This document shows, piece after piece, positions 8,627-17,595 of a stretch of DNA of 64,000 nucleotides (position 1 is the first letter of the stretch; every line of letters starts with the position of its first letter). The position numbers and the translations under genes are program-made. Origin of the DNA: Defluviitalea raffinosedens (GTDB taxonomy: Bacteria; Bacillota; Clostridia; Lachnospirales; Defluviitaleaceae); contig NZ_JAFBEP010000005.1 in NCBI RefSeq assembly GCF_016908775.1, positions 62,001-126,000 of the forward strand. The letters are read 5' to 3'. Under the pieces are notes generated by a model. That model did not search any database and was not told where the DNA came from. It saw nothing but the letters and a program-made list of their open reading frames with translations.

Positions 8627-10741
8627 TTAGAACTCTTCTGTATCAGTGATATCGTTTCGAAGGCCATATTTAAGGAATGATTCTACGATATGAGCAGGCA
8701 CCGGCTTACTCCAATAATACCCCTGCCCAATATCACATTGAAGAGAATATAACTCCTTAAGCTGCTCTTCTTGTTCAATGCCTTCTGCAATAGTCTTTAA
8801 ATTGAGATGATGAGCCATGGAAATAATTGCATTTACAATAGCTTTATCATCTGTATCTTTAGTAATGTCTCTAATAAAGGATAAATCTATCTTCAAATGG
8901 TCTACCGGAAACTTCTTCAGATAGCTCAAAGAAGAATATCCTGTACCAAAATCATCGATTGAAATAGTGAAACCAGCATGTTTCATTTCTTTTAATACTT
9001 CATAGGTCGCAGCAATATCTTCCATAAAAGTAGATTCCGTAATTTCAAATACAATTAAATTCGGATTTAAATCATATCCTTTTACTGCTTCCATAATATC
9101 TTCCAATAAAGTACTGCTTCTGAACTGGACCGGCGAAAGATTAATGGCAACCGGCACAACATGATAGCCTTGATCAATCCACTCTCTTAGCTGACGGCAT
9201 ACGATTTGAATGATCTGACGGCCCACTTCCTTGATAAATCCTGTTTCTTCGAGAATAGGTATAAAAACCCCCGGTGAAATGATGCCACTTTCTCTATCAT
9301 CCCATCTCACTAACGCTTCAAGTCCTGCTAATGTATGGGTTTTTAAATTAAAATACGGCTGATAATAAACGGTAAATTCATTATTTTTAATTGCTTTTAA
9401 AAGTTTATTTTCCATCAATAAAAAATTCTTGGCATCCGAATTCATGTGTTCTCCATAGAACATATATGTGTTCGTTTCACTTCTTCGTGCCAAAGAAAGA
9501 GCTATTTCTGTCTTGGATAAAAGCTGCTTCATATCTTTCCCATCATTAGGATATATAGAAATTCCCATAGACATAGAAAGCACTATTTCCTGCTCATCTA
9601 TTCTAATGGGCTGCTGAATTAATTTAAAAATTTTATCTATATATACGAAGATATCTTCAGAACTTTTTATATCTTCTAATATAATTCCAAATTCGTCTCC
9701 TCCGATACGGGCAACTACATTTTTCTTGCCTATGGCTTTTGATAATTGATTTCCAATGCTTCGAAGCACCATATCCCCGATTTCGGTACCAAAGGTTTCA
9801 TTAATAAAAATAAACTTATTGATATCCATAATAAGAATTGCTACTTTTCTGGTTCCTAATTCTGCATTGGTTATGGCTTGAGTAATTCTTCTACTAAATT
9901 CGGTACGATTCGGCAAACCTGTGATCATATCATAATAAGAAAGATAATAGAGCTTGTCTTCTAATACCACACTTTCCGTAATATCTTTTCCTGTTGAAAC
10001 GAAGTATAGTATCTCTCCGTCTTCACTTTTTAGGGGCGAAATACTCTGACTTAAATGAAAGAGTTCACCATTTTTCTTTCTGTTTATAATGACATTTTGA
10101 TAAGGTTTGCCTGATAAAATAGTATCCCACAGATTTTTATAAAAATCCTGATTATATTTATCAGACTTCCAAATAGAAGGGGTCTTTCCTATAATCTCTT
10201 CAATACTATAACCTGTTATTCTTGCAACAGACTCGTTGGCATATTCGATGATCCCATGTTTATTGGTTATGATCACCCAATCTACTGTCTGCCCGACTGC
10301 CATCATGAATTTCTTTACTTCTAACTCTGCCTTTATTTTCTCAGTAATGTCCGTTAAAGTAATCAATTTATAATAATTATTCATGCCATCTTTAATTTTA
10401 ACAATTGTAATCAATGCGTGTATAGTTTTTCCGTTTTTTTGTTTTATAATTCGTTCCCCTGAATAGACGCTGTCTTCTTTCATAAATTTATTATGTTCAT
10501 TCCAATATTGATCACTCTCATCAGGAGGAATAACCAAATGATAAGGCTGTCCCAGTAACTCATCTTGTTGATATCCATAAAGTCTGCAATAGACATCGTT
10601 TACATATACAAAAAGCCCTTCTCTGTCCATGATACAAATTGCTATTTCCAGGGCATTAAAGGCGTTGATTAAGAGTTTCAATTGATTGCAGCACTGGTTT
10701 CCTTCATTCAAGTTGTCTCTTGGCTCAAAATTATTATGCAT
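8627..10741 (-). CDS. PAS-PAS-GGDEF-EAL cyclic-di-GMP signalling protein
   Basis: A 704-residue soluble sensor that can make and degrade cyclic-di-GMP. Two PAS domains (about 20-140 and 145-262) precede a GGDEF domain with an intact GGDEF motif at 347-351 and an EAL domain with EAL at 475-477. The EAL domain keeps the metal and catalytic residues: AINLSPVQF, FEITES, IDDFGTGYSS, LKIDLSFI and AEGIE. No RxxD inhibitory site is seen just before GGDEF. Both activities may be intact, with balance set by the PAS sensors. No transmembrane segment is present, so it senses a cytoplasmic signal. GGGGG precedes the ATG. It is monocistronic; a PilZ effector gene lies 750 bases upstream on the other strand. 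Confidence 0.93.
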   Translation of the reverse strand: MHNNFEPRDNLNEGNQCCNQLKLLINAFNALEIAICIMDREGLFVYVNDVYCRLYGYQQDELLGQPYHLVIPPDESDQYWNEHNKFMKEDSVYSGERIIKQKNGKTIHALITIVKIKDGMNNYYKLITLTDITEKIKAELEVKKFMMAVGQTVDWVIITNKHGIIEYANESVARITGYSIEEIIGKTPSIWKSDKYNQDFYKNLWDTILSGKPYQNVIINRKKNGELFHLSQSISPLKSEDGEILYFVSTGKDITESVVLEDKLYYLSYYDMITGLPNRTEFSRRITQAITNAELGTRKVAILIMDINKFIFINETFGTEIGDMVLRSIGNQLSKAIGKKNVVARIGGDEFGIILEDIKSSEDIFVYIDKIFKLIQQPIRIDEQEIVLSMSMGISIYPNDGKDMKQLLSKTEIALSLARRSETNTYMFYGEHMNSDAKNFLLMENKLLKAIKNNEFTVYYQPYFNLKTHTLAGLEALVRWDDRESGIISPGVFIPILEETGFIKEVGRQIIQIVCRQLREWIDQGYHVVPVAINLSPVQFRSSTLLEDIMEAVKGYDLNPNLIVFEITESTFMEDIAATYEVLKEMKHAGFTISIDDFGTGYSSLSYLKKFPVDHLKIDLSFIRDITKDTDDKAIVNAIISMAHHLNLKTIAEGIEQEEQLKELYSLQCDIGQGYYWSKPVPAHIVESFLKYGLRNDITDTEEF

Positions 10742-10825
10742 AGAATCCCCCTTGTACTCTTACTGCGACTCCTATTTATCATTTTAACACGACTTTACCA
10801 AAAGACAATGTTTTTTGTAGAATAA

Positions 10826-10861
10826 AATAAAAAATTAAAATGTGCACCTTTAGGTACACAT
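10826..10861 (-). terminator. Terminator after the FMN-binding lipoprotein gene
   Basis: Minus-strand TGTGTACCT, short loop, AGGTGCACA, then TTTTAATTTTTT. The stem contains one wobble pair. Confidence 0.65.
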
Positions 10862-11346
10862 TATTGGGCTGCTTGTTCCAATGCTCTTTTAACAGCTAAT
10901 TTCCATGATTCACAACTCTGGGTAGCTCCTGCAATTGTATCCACATCATAGGTTTGTGCTTCGATCATCCTATTCGCCATATCAATACGATATTGCTTTA
11001 AATTAGGATAAGTTTTTCCATCTTTTTCTTCTCCCGTCCAATTGTCATAATTAACTTCATTACCTTGTGCATCCAATCTTCTTAAAGTAATAGCGGTAAT
11101 TTTTCCGCCATCAATAACAACTGTTGCTTCCTCACTGCCCTGTTCTCTTTTTTCTCCTTGGGCAGTATATTCCCCATCCTTTAAATCTCCTATAACATCT
11201 GGCTCTGTATTCGTATTATCTGTGCTTGTACCGCCATTATCTGTAACATTTGTCCCTCCCTGATTATTTGTTGTATTATTATTGGCACAACCGAATAATG
11301 AGAGGAACATTCCCATAAATATTAATAAACATATATATTTCTTCAT
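10861..11346 (-). CDS. FMN-binding domain lipoprotein
   Basis: Secreted lipoprotein of 161 residues. A lipobox LFGC places the lipidated cysteine at residue 20. A Thr/Asn/Gly-rich linker (21-50) leads to an FMN_bind domain (about 57-160) with the TIAGATQS motif near the C-terminus, the site where a flavin transferase would attach FMN to the threonine. Such proteins pass electrons in Rnf/Nqr-like or extracellular chains. No flavin transferase (ApbE) or Rnf gene is in the window, so the redox partner is unknown. GGAAG lies five bases before the ATG. Confidence 0.85.
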   Translation of the reverse strand: MKKYICLLIFMGMFLSLFGCANNNTTNNQGGTNVTDNGGTSTDNTNTEPDVIGDLKDGEYTAQGEKREQGSEEATVVIDGGKITAITLRRLDAQGNEVNYDNWTGEEKDGKTYPNLKQYRIDMANRMIEAQTYDVDTIAGATQSCESWKLAVKRALEQAAQ

Positions 11347-11496
11347 ACGATCTTCCTTTCTTACTACATTTTATATAATCATTATAAGTAAAATTTAGTA
11401 TTTTATTCATTGGATCAATTGGATCAAATATGCAAAATTTAGATTTTATGTTAAAATAAAGATATTGTTGCAATAATACATTGAGGGGTGGTATAT

Positions 11497-12228
11497 ATGA
11501 GTATAGTAAAATTGAAAAAAATAAAAGAGTATCTTCTCGATTTGCCTCTAAAACTATCTGATCCCGATAATCCTGATCTTAATCTATTCGGTTCAATAAT
11601 AAATATAGCCGGGGAGACAATAGTCATACGATTAATCCTCGAAAATGTTGATTCAAATATTTATTTAAACAAAACTTATGATATTAAAATTTTTCGAGAA
11701 AGTTCTCTTTTCTCTTTTCAAGGCACTATTTCATCCATACACAAGAACGTCGCAAATATTAAAGTCCTATCTCCCATAAATAAAATCCAAAATAGAAAAT
11801 ACTTCCGTCTTAAGGTATTAGGTACGGCCACTCTGTATATTCCCGATTTAGATATATCCAGCGAGGCAATCTTTTATAATATCAGTGAAGGTGGACTAGG
11901 AATTGTTACATCTCAAACTCTGGAGAAAGAAAATGACGTCTTTATTGATATCCCTCTTATTCCTGTTAAAAATCTAAAAGGAATTGTTTTAAAAGAAGTT
12001 CCAACTCCATTTTTTGAAATAATTCCAACGACTTCCGTAATTCAATTTATTGCTTCTATGAATGATTCAATCCCTAAAAACTTAAATGACTTCGTTAACA
12101 CTTACAATAAATCTTATGCGATTGAATTTAAACATGAAAACCCAAAGCATCCTGATCTCATTCGTAAATTTATATTCGATACCCAATTAAAAAGAAATGA
12201 AGAAAATAAGCATATTATCACATATTAA
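11497..12228 (+). CDS. PilZ domain protein, cyclic-di-GMP effector (YcgR-like)
   Basis: A 243-residue cytoplasmic protein with an N-terminal PilZN/YcgR-like beta domain (about 1-100) and a C-terminal PilZ domain. The ligand-binding residues are visible: RKYFR (RxxxR) and NISEGG (N-x-S-x-x-G). YcgR-type proteins slow flagellar rotation or act on secretion when cyclic-di-GMP is high; no flagellar gene is near, so the target is unknown. GAGGGG is eight bases before the ATG at 11497; a GTG at 11488 overlaps that site and is less likely. Confidence 0.85.
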   Translation: MSIVKLKKIKEYLLDLPLKLSDPDNPDLNLFGSIINIAGETIVIRLILENVDSNIYLNKTYDIKIFRESSLFSFQGTISSIHKNVANIKVLSPINKIQNRKYFRLKVLGTATLYIPDLDISSEAIFYNISEGGLGIVTSQTLEKENDVFIDIPLIPVKNLKGIVLKEVPTPFFEIIPTTSVIQFIASMNDSIPKNLNDFVNTYNKSYAIEFKHENPKHPDLIRKFIFDTQLKRNEENKHIITY

Positions 12229-12335
12229 AAAGTATAACAACTTCTTATTCAACCCATAATTCATTTAAAAGAAGTATAATCATTCACCATTTTTTTATGC
12301 AAATATGTAAAAGACTATGAAAAATCAATTTTTTA

Positions 12336-12344
12336 TGTTATAAT
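12336..12344 (+). promoter_or_regulatory. Extended -10 promoter of the CorC-like gene
   Basis: TGTTATAAT, an extended -10 element; no good -35 box is seen. It lies 55 bases before the TTG start. Confidence 0.45.
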
Positions 12345-12398
12345 CTTTCAAAGGCTGCAAGGCAGTGTAGGATTAAATTTTTAGGAGTGTGATTTGAT

Positions 12399-13643
12399 TT
12401 GGAACCTGGTGAGCTATGGCAGGCTTTGGCCCTATTAATTCTTTTATCTTTTTCTGCTTTTTTCTCTGCGTCTGAAAGCGCTTTGATGTCTTTAAGCAAA
12501 ATACGTCTTCGACATATGGTGGATGAAAAGATTAAAGGGGCAGATATAATTAACAGGTTGATAGAAAACCCTAGTAAATTATTAGGAGCAATCTTAGTAG
12601 GAAACAATATTGTAAATATAGGTGCTTCTGCTTTGGCAACCTCTCTGGCGATCAAGCGTTTTGGAAGTGCAGGAGCAGGTATAGCAACGGGGCTTATGAC
12701 GCTTCTTGTATTAATTTTTGGCGAAATAACCCCAAAATCATTGGCTGTTCAAAATTCAGAAAAAGTTGCCCTGAAGGTATCTAAAATAATTTCTGTCATT
12801 ACAGTGATCTTAAGTCCTATTGTAACTGTCCTTATGTTTATTACTAACTTTCTCATTAAGTTATTAGGAGGGGATCCACAAAAGCAGAACTCCTTCATAA
12901 CAGAAGAGGAGTTAAAAACCATGGTGGATGTCAGCCATGAAGAGGGTGTTTTAGAGGGCGACGAAAAGAAGATGATTTATAATGTTTTCGAATTTGGAGA
13001 ATCCCAGGCAAAAGATGTAATGACTCCAAGAACAGATATGGTTGCTGTAGAAATCAATGCAACTTATGATGAAATTATTGATTTGTTTAAGGCAGAGCAA
13101 TTTTCAAGAATGCCTGTATATGAAGACAATACCGATAATATTGTTGGTATTTTATATATAAAAGACTTGATTTTCTTTGAAGGAAATCAAGATAAATTTG
13201 ATTTAAAACAAATCATCCGTCCTCCTTTCTTCACCTATGAATTTAAGGGTACCTCGGAGCTATTTGCTGAAATGCGTGCCAAAAGAACGCCTATGGCCAT
13301 TGTTTTGGACGAATATGGCGGTACGGCAGGTATTGTGACGATGGAAGATCTGGTTGAGGAAATCGTAGGTGATATCGAAGACGAATATGATGAAAAAGAA
13401 GAAGAAATACAAGTGATCAAAGAAGATGAATATATTGTTGACGGAAGTACGAGAATCGACTTTCTCAATGAAATGATCGGTACAAATATTGAATCTGAAG
13501 ACTTTGATTCTATAGGCGGTTTCGTCATCGGAATTCTTGGTCGCCTTCCTGAACCGGGAGAAAATGTGGAATATGATCATATTAAATTTATCGTTGAAGA
13601 CATTGACAAAAACCGTATTGAAAAATTAAGAGTTTTAACCTAA
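12399..13643 (+). CDS. Hemolysin C/CorC family membrane protein (CNNM, CBS, CorC_HlyC domains)
   Basis: A 414-residue membrane protein of the CNNM/CorC family, linked in several bacteria to Mg2+ export or cation homeostasis. The N-terminal DUF21 membrane domain (about 1-190, with FFSASESALMS and FGEITPKSLAVQ) is followed by a CBS pair (about 205-330, starting at DVMTPRTDM) and a CorC_HlyC domain (345-414). The translation start is a TTG, eleven bases after AGGAG, somewhat long; no in-frame ATG competes upstream. It is monocistronic and converges on the MATE gene across a shared terminator. Confidence 0.92.
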   Translation: MEPGELWQALALLILLSFSAFFSASESALMSLSKIRLRHMVDEKIKGADIINRLIENPSKLLGAILVGNNIVNIGASALATSLAIKRFGSAGAGIATGLMTLLVLIFGEITPKSLAVQNSEKVALKVSKIISVITVILSPIVTVLMFITNFLIKLLGGDPQKQNSFITEEELKTMVDVSHEEGVLEGDEKKMIYNVFEFGESQAKDVMTPRTDMVAVEINATYDEIIDLFKAEQFSRMPVYEDNTDNIVGILYIKDLIFFEGNQDKFDLKQIIRPPFFTYEFKGTSELFAEMRAKRTPMAIVLDEYGGTAGIVTMEDLVEEIVGDIEDEYDEKEEEIQVIKEDEYIVDGSTRIDFLNEMIGTNIESEDFDSIGGFVIGILGRLPEPGENVEYDHIKFIVEDIDKNRIEKLRVLT

Positions 13644-13681
13644 AAAAGTAGAAAGGCCCTAAAACACCTTTCTACTTTTTT
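13642..13681. terminator. Bidirectional terminator between CorC-like and MATE genes
   Basis: A 14-15-bp stem flanked by A-run and T-run (AAAAAGTAGAAAGG and its complement) with a 10-base loop; it serves both convergent genes. Confidence 0.85.
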
Positions 13682-13687
13682 ATTCTT

Positions 13688-15022
13688 TTACTCAGTCTGC
13701 CATCTTCTTGTCCATTTTCTGCTCTTCCATCTGAAAATCATACATATACCTCTAAACCATTCATCTATAACCATCCCCATCCATATTCCAGGAAGTCCAT
13801 AACCCAAAACAACACTAAAAATATAGCCACCCAATACTCCAAAACTCCACATGGAAATCATGGCCATCACTACAGGGAAAATCACATCTCCTGCTCCCCG
13901 GAGGCCATTAATCAATACGACATTGAAGACTCTTCCGGGCTCTAAAAAAGCATCTACCATAAGGGTAGCTCCGCCTAAAACAATAATTGCAGGATTCTTT
14001 GAAAATACACTTGTAAGTGTTTTTCCAAAAAAGAACAGAATAAATGCTCCCATTATGGCAAAAGCCATTCCAATTTTTAAATTATTAAAACCTGTCTTAT
14101 AAGCTTCCTCTATTTCACCGGCACCAACCAATTGCCCGATGATGATTTGATTCGCCTGTCCAACAGCCAGGACAAATATGCACGCAATCCAGCTGATCTG
14201 CCATACATATGTCCTTGTAATATAGGCTATATCTCCAAGATTAATCAGTATAATACTCATTAATACAGTTTGAGACAAACTATATGACATATTTTCCATG
14301 GCTGCAGGAAACCCTATACGAAATAGTTCTTTTAAAATATGTATTGAATGTTCTTTAAGACGATTAAACATTTTGACCGAGAGTACACTTCTTACTAAGA
14401 AGGTGAATGCTGCAATGACAGCACATATTTTACTGAAAGTAGTTGCAAGCGCTACGCCTTTTACCCCCAGGACAGGCATCCCGAACCATCCGAATATAAA
14501 TACAGCATCTCCGATAATATTTACAATATTCATTATACCCGTAATAAACATACTCTGTTTTGTATATCCATGGCTCCTGATAATGGCCAGTAAAGTGTTT
14601 AAAACCGCCTGAACAAATAGTGCGCCTCCTACAATAAAAGTATATTCATAAGCATAGTGCATCAGATCAGGGCTGACACCTATTCCCTGCAAAATTGATT
14701 TTCCAAATATAATCATAATTGTGCTGATGATTATACCTATAATTAAATTCACAACAAGGGATACTGCACTGACTTTCTCTATCTCCTCCTGCTTTTTAGC
14801 CCCTACATTTTGTGCCACCAATACAGCTGTTCCGGCAGATATAATTGCAAAAATCAAATTGAGATTATTAATGATCTGGTTTGACGCTCCTACTGCTCCA
14901 GCTGCTCGGTCATCGTATTGACTTAACATAAAAATATCAACAATACCAAGAAGCAAAGATAATAACAGCTCAATAAAAATCGGCCCCGCTAATTTTACTA
15001 AACGTTTCTGTCTTTCCATCAT
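13688..15022 (-). CDS. MATE family multidrug/Na+ efflux transporter
   Basis: A 444-residue inner-membrane exporter of the MATE superfamily, driving drug or metabolite efflux by Na+ or H+ exchange. About twelve hydrophobic helices are evident, with the typical N-terminal LAGPIFIELLLSLLLGIVD and the second-half repeat beginning near residue 235 (FRIGFPAAMENMSYSL). GAGGGG precedes a double ATG; either Met1 or Met2 could be used. It is monocistronic, divergent from the ferredoxin gene. The substrate cannot be deduced. Confidence 0.92.
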   Translation of the reverse strand: MMERQKRLVKLAGPIFIELLLSLLLGIVDIFMLSQYDDRAAGAVGASNQIINNLNLIFAIISAGTAVLVAQNVGAKKQEEIEKVSAVSLVVNLIIGIIISTIMIIFGKSILQGIGVSPDLMHYAYEYTFIVGGALFVQAVLNTLLAIIRSHGYTKQSMFITGIMNIVNIIGDAVFIFGWFGMPVLGVKGVALATTFSKICAVIAAFTFLVRSVLSVKMFNRLKEHSIHILKELFRIGFPAAMENMSYSLSQTVLMSIILINLGDIAYITRTYVWQISWIACIFVLAVGQANQIIIGQLVGAGEIEEAYKTGFNNLKIGMAFAIMGAFILFFFGKTLTSVFSKNPAIIVLGGATLMVDAFLEPGRVFNVVLINGLRGAGDVIFPVVMAMISMWSFGVLGGYIFSVVLGYGLPGIWMGMVIDEWFRGICMIFRWKSRKWTRRWQTE

Positions 15023-15154
15023 ATCCCCTCATTTTCTAATAAAATATCAAAATTTATCATAACACATCCATCATTTGTGTCAATTACAATTGTATAGCAT
15101 TCACATAAAATTAGAAAAAATTTTAAATATCTTTTTTATTTTAAAGTATAATAA

Positions 15155-15183
15155 TTGACCCTTTCGGGAAAAAATATTAAAAT
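15155..15183 (+). promoter_or_regulatory. Promoter of the ferredoxin gene
   Basis: TTGACC, 17 bases, TAAAAT, 34 bases before the ferredoxin ATG. Confidence 0.65.
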
Positions 15184-15216
15184 AGTTATACCATATATAA
15201 AGGAGGAATTAAAACA

Positions 15217-15408
15217 ATGATTGCAAAAATAGATAGGGATGGCTGTATTGGTTGTGGAACCTGCCCTGAGGTATGCCCAGAAGTATTTCGTATGGCAGAT
15301 GACGGACTGGCTGAGGTATACGTGGATGAAGTTCCTGAAGACGCCAAAGATGCTGCCATCGAAGCACAAGAAGCATGTCCCGTTTCTGTAATTGTTGTTG
15401 AAGAATAA
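15217..15408 (+). CDS. Ferredoxin, single [4Fe-4S] type
   Basis: A 63-residue soluble electron carrier. The N-terminal CIGCGTCPEVC gives the CxxCxxC triplet at 10, 13 and 16, plus an extra Cys20, and the fourth ligand is in ACPV near the C-terminus (Cys54). Only one cluster is predicted, unlike the two-cluster clostridial ferredoxins. The protein is acidic, as usual. AAGGAGG precedes the ATG. It has its own promoter and terminator, so it is monocistronic and may be strongly expressed. Confidence 0.95.
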   Translation: MIAKIDRDGCIGCGTCPEVCPEVFRMADDGLAEVYVDEVPEDAKDAAIEAQEACPVSVIVVEE

Positions 15409-15415
15409 ATGTAGT

Positions 15416-15442
15416 CCTCGTGATAAGTCACGAGGATTTTTT
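15416..15442 (+). terminator. Terminator after the ferredoxin gene
   Basis: CCTCGTGA, TAAG loop, TCACGAGG, followed by seven T. Confidence 0.9.
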
Positions 15443-15480
15443 TATTACACAGGAAATCCTTAAGGATTCCCTGTGTAATA
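15443..15480. repeat. Dispersed palindromic repeat, copy 1
   Basis: A 38-base near-perfect inverted repeat: TATTACACAGGAAATCC, TTAA, then the complement with one mismatch. It shares its core (ACA-GGAAATCC-TTAA-GGATTTCC) with the elements at 20740-20785 and 33230-33270. It directly abuts the ferredoxin terminator. Confidence 0.7.
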
Positions 15481-15616
15481 AAAAATTTCCCGGGCAAGAT
15501 GGAAATTGACGCGCATGATTTGCAAGAGACTAAACTTTCTTGCAGAAATTTTCTAAGATAATAGTTCTATAATACTTCCTCGAAAAATAGAATATAAAAG
15601 TCATACTATATTTGGG

Positions 15617-16492
15617 ATGGTGAAAACCTTGAAAAGAATACTGTATAGTATCATTTTTATAGGTTTGGTTTTACTGATGATCTTCCCTAACAACCCCAAT
15701 ATTGCAAAAAACGAAACCTTTGACGATATTCCTCTGGTTGCCATTTATCCTAATCAAATTGTAGACGCGAGCAGCGAACCCTATCCATATCTTAATGCAA
15801 AAGGAGGTATTAAATTCACCCGAACCTTATATCCATGGCAAGTCGGAGAAGACGTCATGCAAATTCGAAAAGCCTTAAAAAAAATAGGCTATCCGATTTC
15901 CACAACCTCCTATATGTTTGACCAAAATATGAAAAATATTGTTTTTAAATTCCAAAAGGATCACGGTCTGAAAGTTGATGGAATTGTAGGAAAAAGTACT
16001 GTGAATGCAATCAATAAAATATTGATCGAATCAGGTATGACTGCTCCTAATATACAAACCATCGTAACTAAATGCCCTACAAACGGATATTGGATTACCA
16101 TTAATAAATCTTCCAATACATTAACCTTATTAAAGGGAAAGAACGTTATTGAAAAGTTTCCGGTAGCAACAGGCAAAGAACCTAGTTTTACACCGGAAGG
16201 AAAATGGAAAATCCAAAATAAAGTTGTGAATCCTGCATGGAAAAACATTAAAGGAGGCGTTCCGGAAAATCCTCTGGGCTATCGCTGGATGGGCCTTAAT
16301 ATATCCGATGGATATGTTTTTGGTATTCATGGCACCAATAATGAATGGAGTATCGGATATTTTGTTTCAAAGGGATGTATAAGAATGCAGAATAAAGATG
16401 TCGAAAGGCTATTTTCAATTGTTAAACCTGGAACTCCCGTATGGATTGGAACACAAAAAAAACTTAGTCAATGGGGATATACTGTAAAATAA
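15617..16492 (+). CDS. L,D-transpeptidase with peptidoglycan-binding domain
   Basis: A 291-residue membrane-anchored cell-wall enzyme that forms 3-3 peptide crosslinks or attaches proteins. A single N-terminal membrane helix (about 7-25) is followed by a PG_binding_1 domain (about 78-135, RKALKKIGYP to DGIVGKSTVNAI) and a YkuD catalytic domain (about 155-285) with HGTNNE and SKGCIRM; Cys254 is the nucleophile. The ATG at 15617 lacks a good ribosome site; a TTG four codons later (15629), spaced six bases from GGATGGTG, may be the true start. It is followed by the hemerythrin gene. Confidence 0.9.
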   Translation: MVKTLKRILYSIIFIGLVLLMIFPNNPNIAKNETFDDIPLVAIYPNQIVDASSEPYPYLNAKGGIKFTRTLYPWQVGEDVMQIRKALKKIGYPISTTSYMFDQNMKNIVFKFQKDHGLKVDGIVGKSTVNAINKILIESGMTAPNIQTIVTKCPTNGYWITINKSSNTLTLLKGKNVIEKFPVATGKEPSFTPEGKWKIQNKVVNPAWKNIKGGVPENPLGYRWMGLNISDGYVFGIHGTNNEWSIGYFVSKGCIRMQNKDVERLFSIVKPGTPVWIGTQKKLSQWGYTVK

Positions 16493-16548
16493 TGAAATAC
16501 TATGATATAATATAACCAGTATTTTATAAACTAAGGAGGAATCTGCAA

Positions 16549-16968
16549 ATGAGCTTTGAATGGAAAGACCGCTACAGCCTTAATATCCCGGAAATCGACG
16601 AACAGCACAAGAGACTTTTTGAAATTGGGTACCATGCTTATAATCTGGCAATGTTAAATGACGGATACGATCATTATGATGAAATTATGACCATCGTTGA
16701 TGAACTTTTGGATTATGTCAAATATCATTTTGAATACGAAGAAAAACTTTTAGAAAAATACAATTACAGCAAATTTGTCAGCCACTGCAACGAACATAAT
16801 TTTTACATAGATAAAATAGCACATATATCCGGGGACAAAGTCGATGCTGACCAGCAAAAGGCCATATTAGATATCCTCAATTTTCTTTCTGAATGGATCA
16901 GCAATCACATTTTAATAACCGATAGGCAATATGCTAATGAACTTAGAGAAAAAGGGTTCATAAAATAA
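16549..16968 (+). CDS. Bacteriohemerythrin
   Basis: A 139-residue four-helix di-iron protein that binds O2 reversibly, as an oxygen carrier or sensor. All ligand motifs are present: DEQHKRLF near residue 18, HFEYE (HxxxE) near 63, HCNEH (HxxxH) near 85, and HILITD (HxxxxD) near the C-terminus. AAGGAGG lies eight bases before the ATG, and a TATAAT at about 16504 suggests its own promoter. In an anaerobe it probably works in oxygen detoxification or delivery, alongside the rubrerythrin further right. It converges with the YfcE-type gene. Confidence 0.95.
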   Translation: MSFEWKDRYSLNIPEIDEQHKRLFEIGYHAYNLAMLNDGYDHYDEIMTIVDELLDYVKYHFEYEEKLLEKYNYSKFVSHCNEHNFYIDKIAHISGDKVDADQQKAILDILNFLSEWISNHILITDRQYANELREKGFIK

Positions 16969-16980
16969 GGCAGGGGTTCC

Positions 16981-17526
16981 CTACCTTATTTTAATTTCCT
17001 TAAATGTTTCGCCCTCTAAAGTCTTTATTTTGAATACATCATCTTCCAAGATTCCATAAGAATTTGGATTGTTTTCTTTAGGCAGGGAAACGGAACCTGG
17101 ATTGATTATAAAAATTTCCCCGGATTTTTCAGCTTTAGGAATATGAGTGTGCCCATAAATAAATACATCTCCCCTGCTTAATTTAGGAAGATTGGCTTCA
17201 TTATAAACATGTCCATGGGTTAAGAATAATCTTTTTCCATTGTAAAAAATCGTAGAATATGTGGACATGAGCGGGAAATTCAATACCATCTCATCTACTT
17301 CACTGTCACAATTCCCTCTGATCGCTATAATTTTATCCCCAACACTATTTAGTAACGCAATAACTTCCTGTGGATTGTATTCTAAAGGCAGTGGATTTCT
17401 TGGTCCATGATACAGTTCATCTCCAAGTATAACAATATAGTCTGCCTTTTCTTTTTTAAACATTTCCAATGCTTTTTTGGCATAATAGGCTGAGCCATGA
17501 ATATCCGACATAAAAAATAATTTCAT
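16981..17526 (-). CDS. YfcE/MJ0936-type metallophosphodiesterase
   Basis: A 181-residue metallo-dependent phosphoesterase, related to E. coli YfcE, which hydrolyses artificial phosphodiesters in vitro. The metal ligands are all visible: MSDIHG at the N-terminus, ILGDELYHGP, RGNCDSE, THGH and GHTHIP. The ATG at 17526 is eight bases from GGAGG; an in-frame TTG five codons upstream overlaps it and is rejected. The physiological substrate is unknown for the family. It ends 12 bases from the convergent hemerythrin stop. Confidence 0.92.
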   Translation of the reverse strand: MKLFFMSDIHGSAYYAKKALEMFKKEKADYIVILGDELYHGPRNPLPLEYNPQEVIALLNSVGDKIIAIRGNCDSEVDEMVLNFPLMSTYSTIFYNGKRLFLTHGHVYNEANLPKLSRGDVFIYGHTHIPKAEKSGEIFIINPGSVSLPKENNPNSYGILEDDVFKIKTLEGETFKEIKIR

Positions 17527-17595
17527 CTTTTTAGCCTCCAATAATCATTTTATAAAGCTTTTATGGAAAAATTATAAAAAACACAACTATTCATG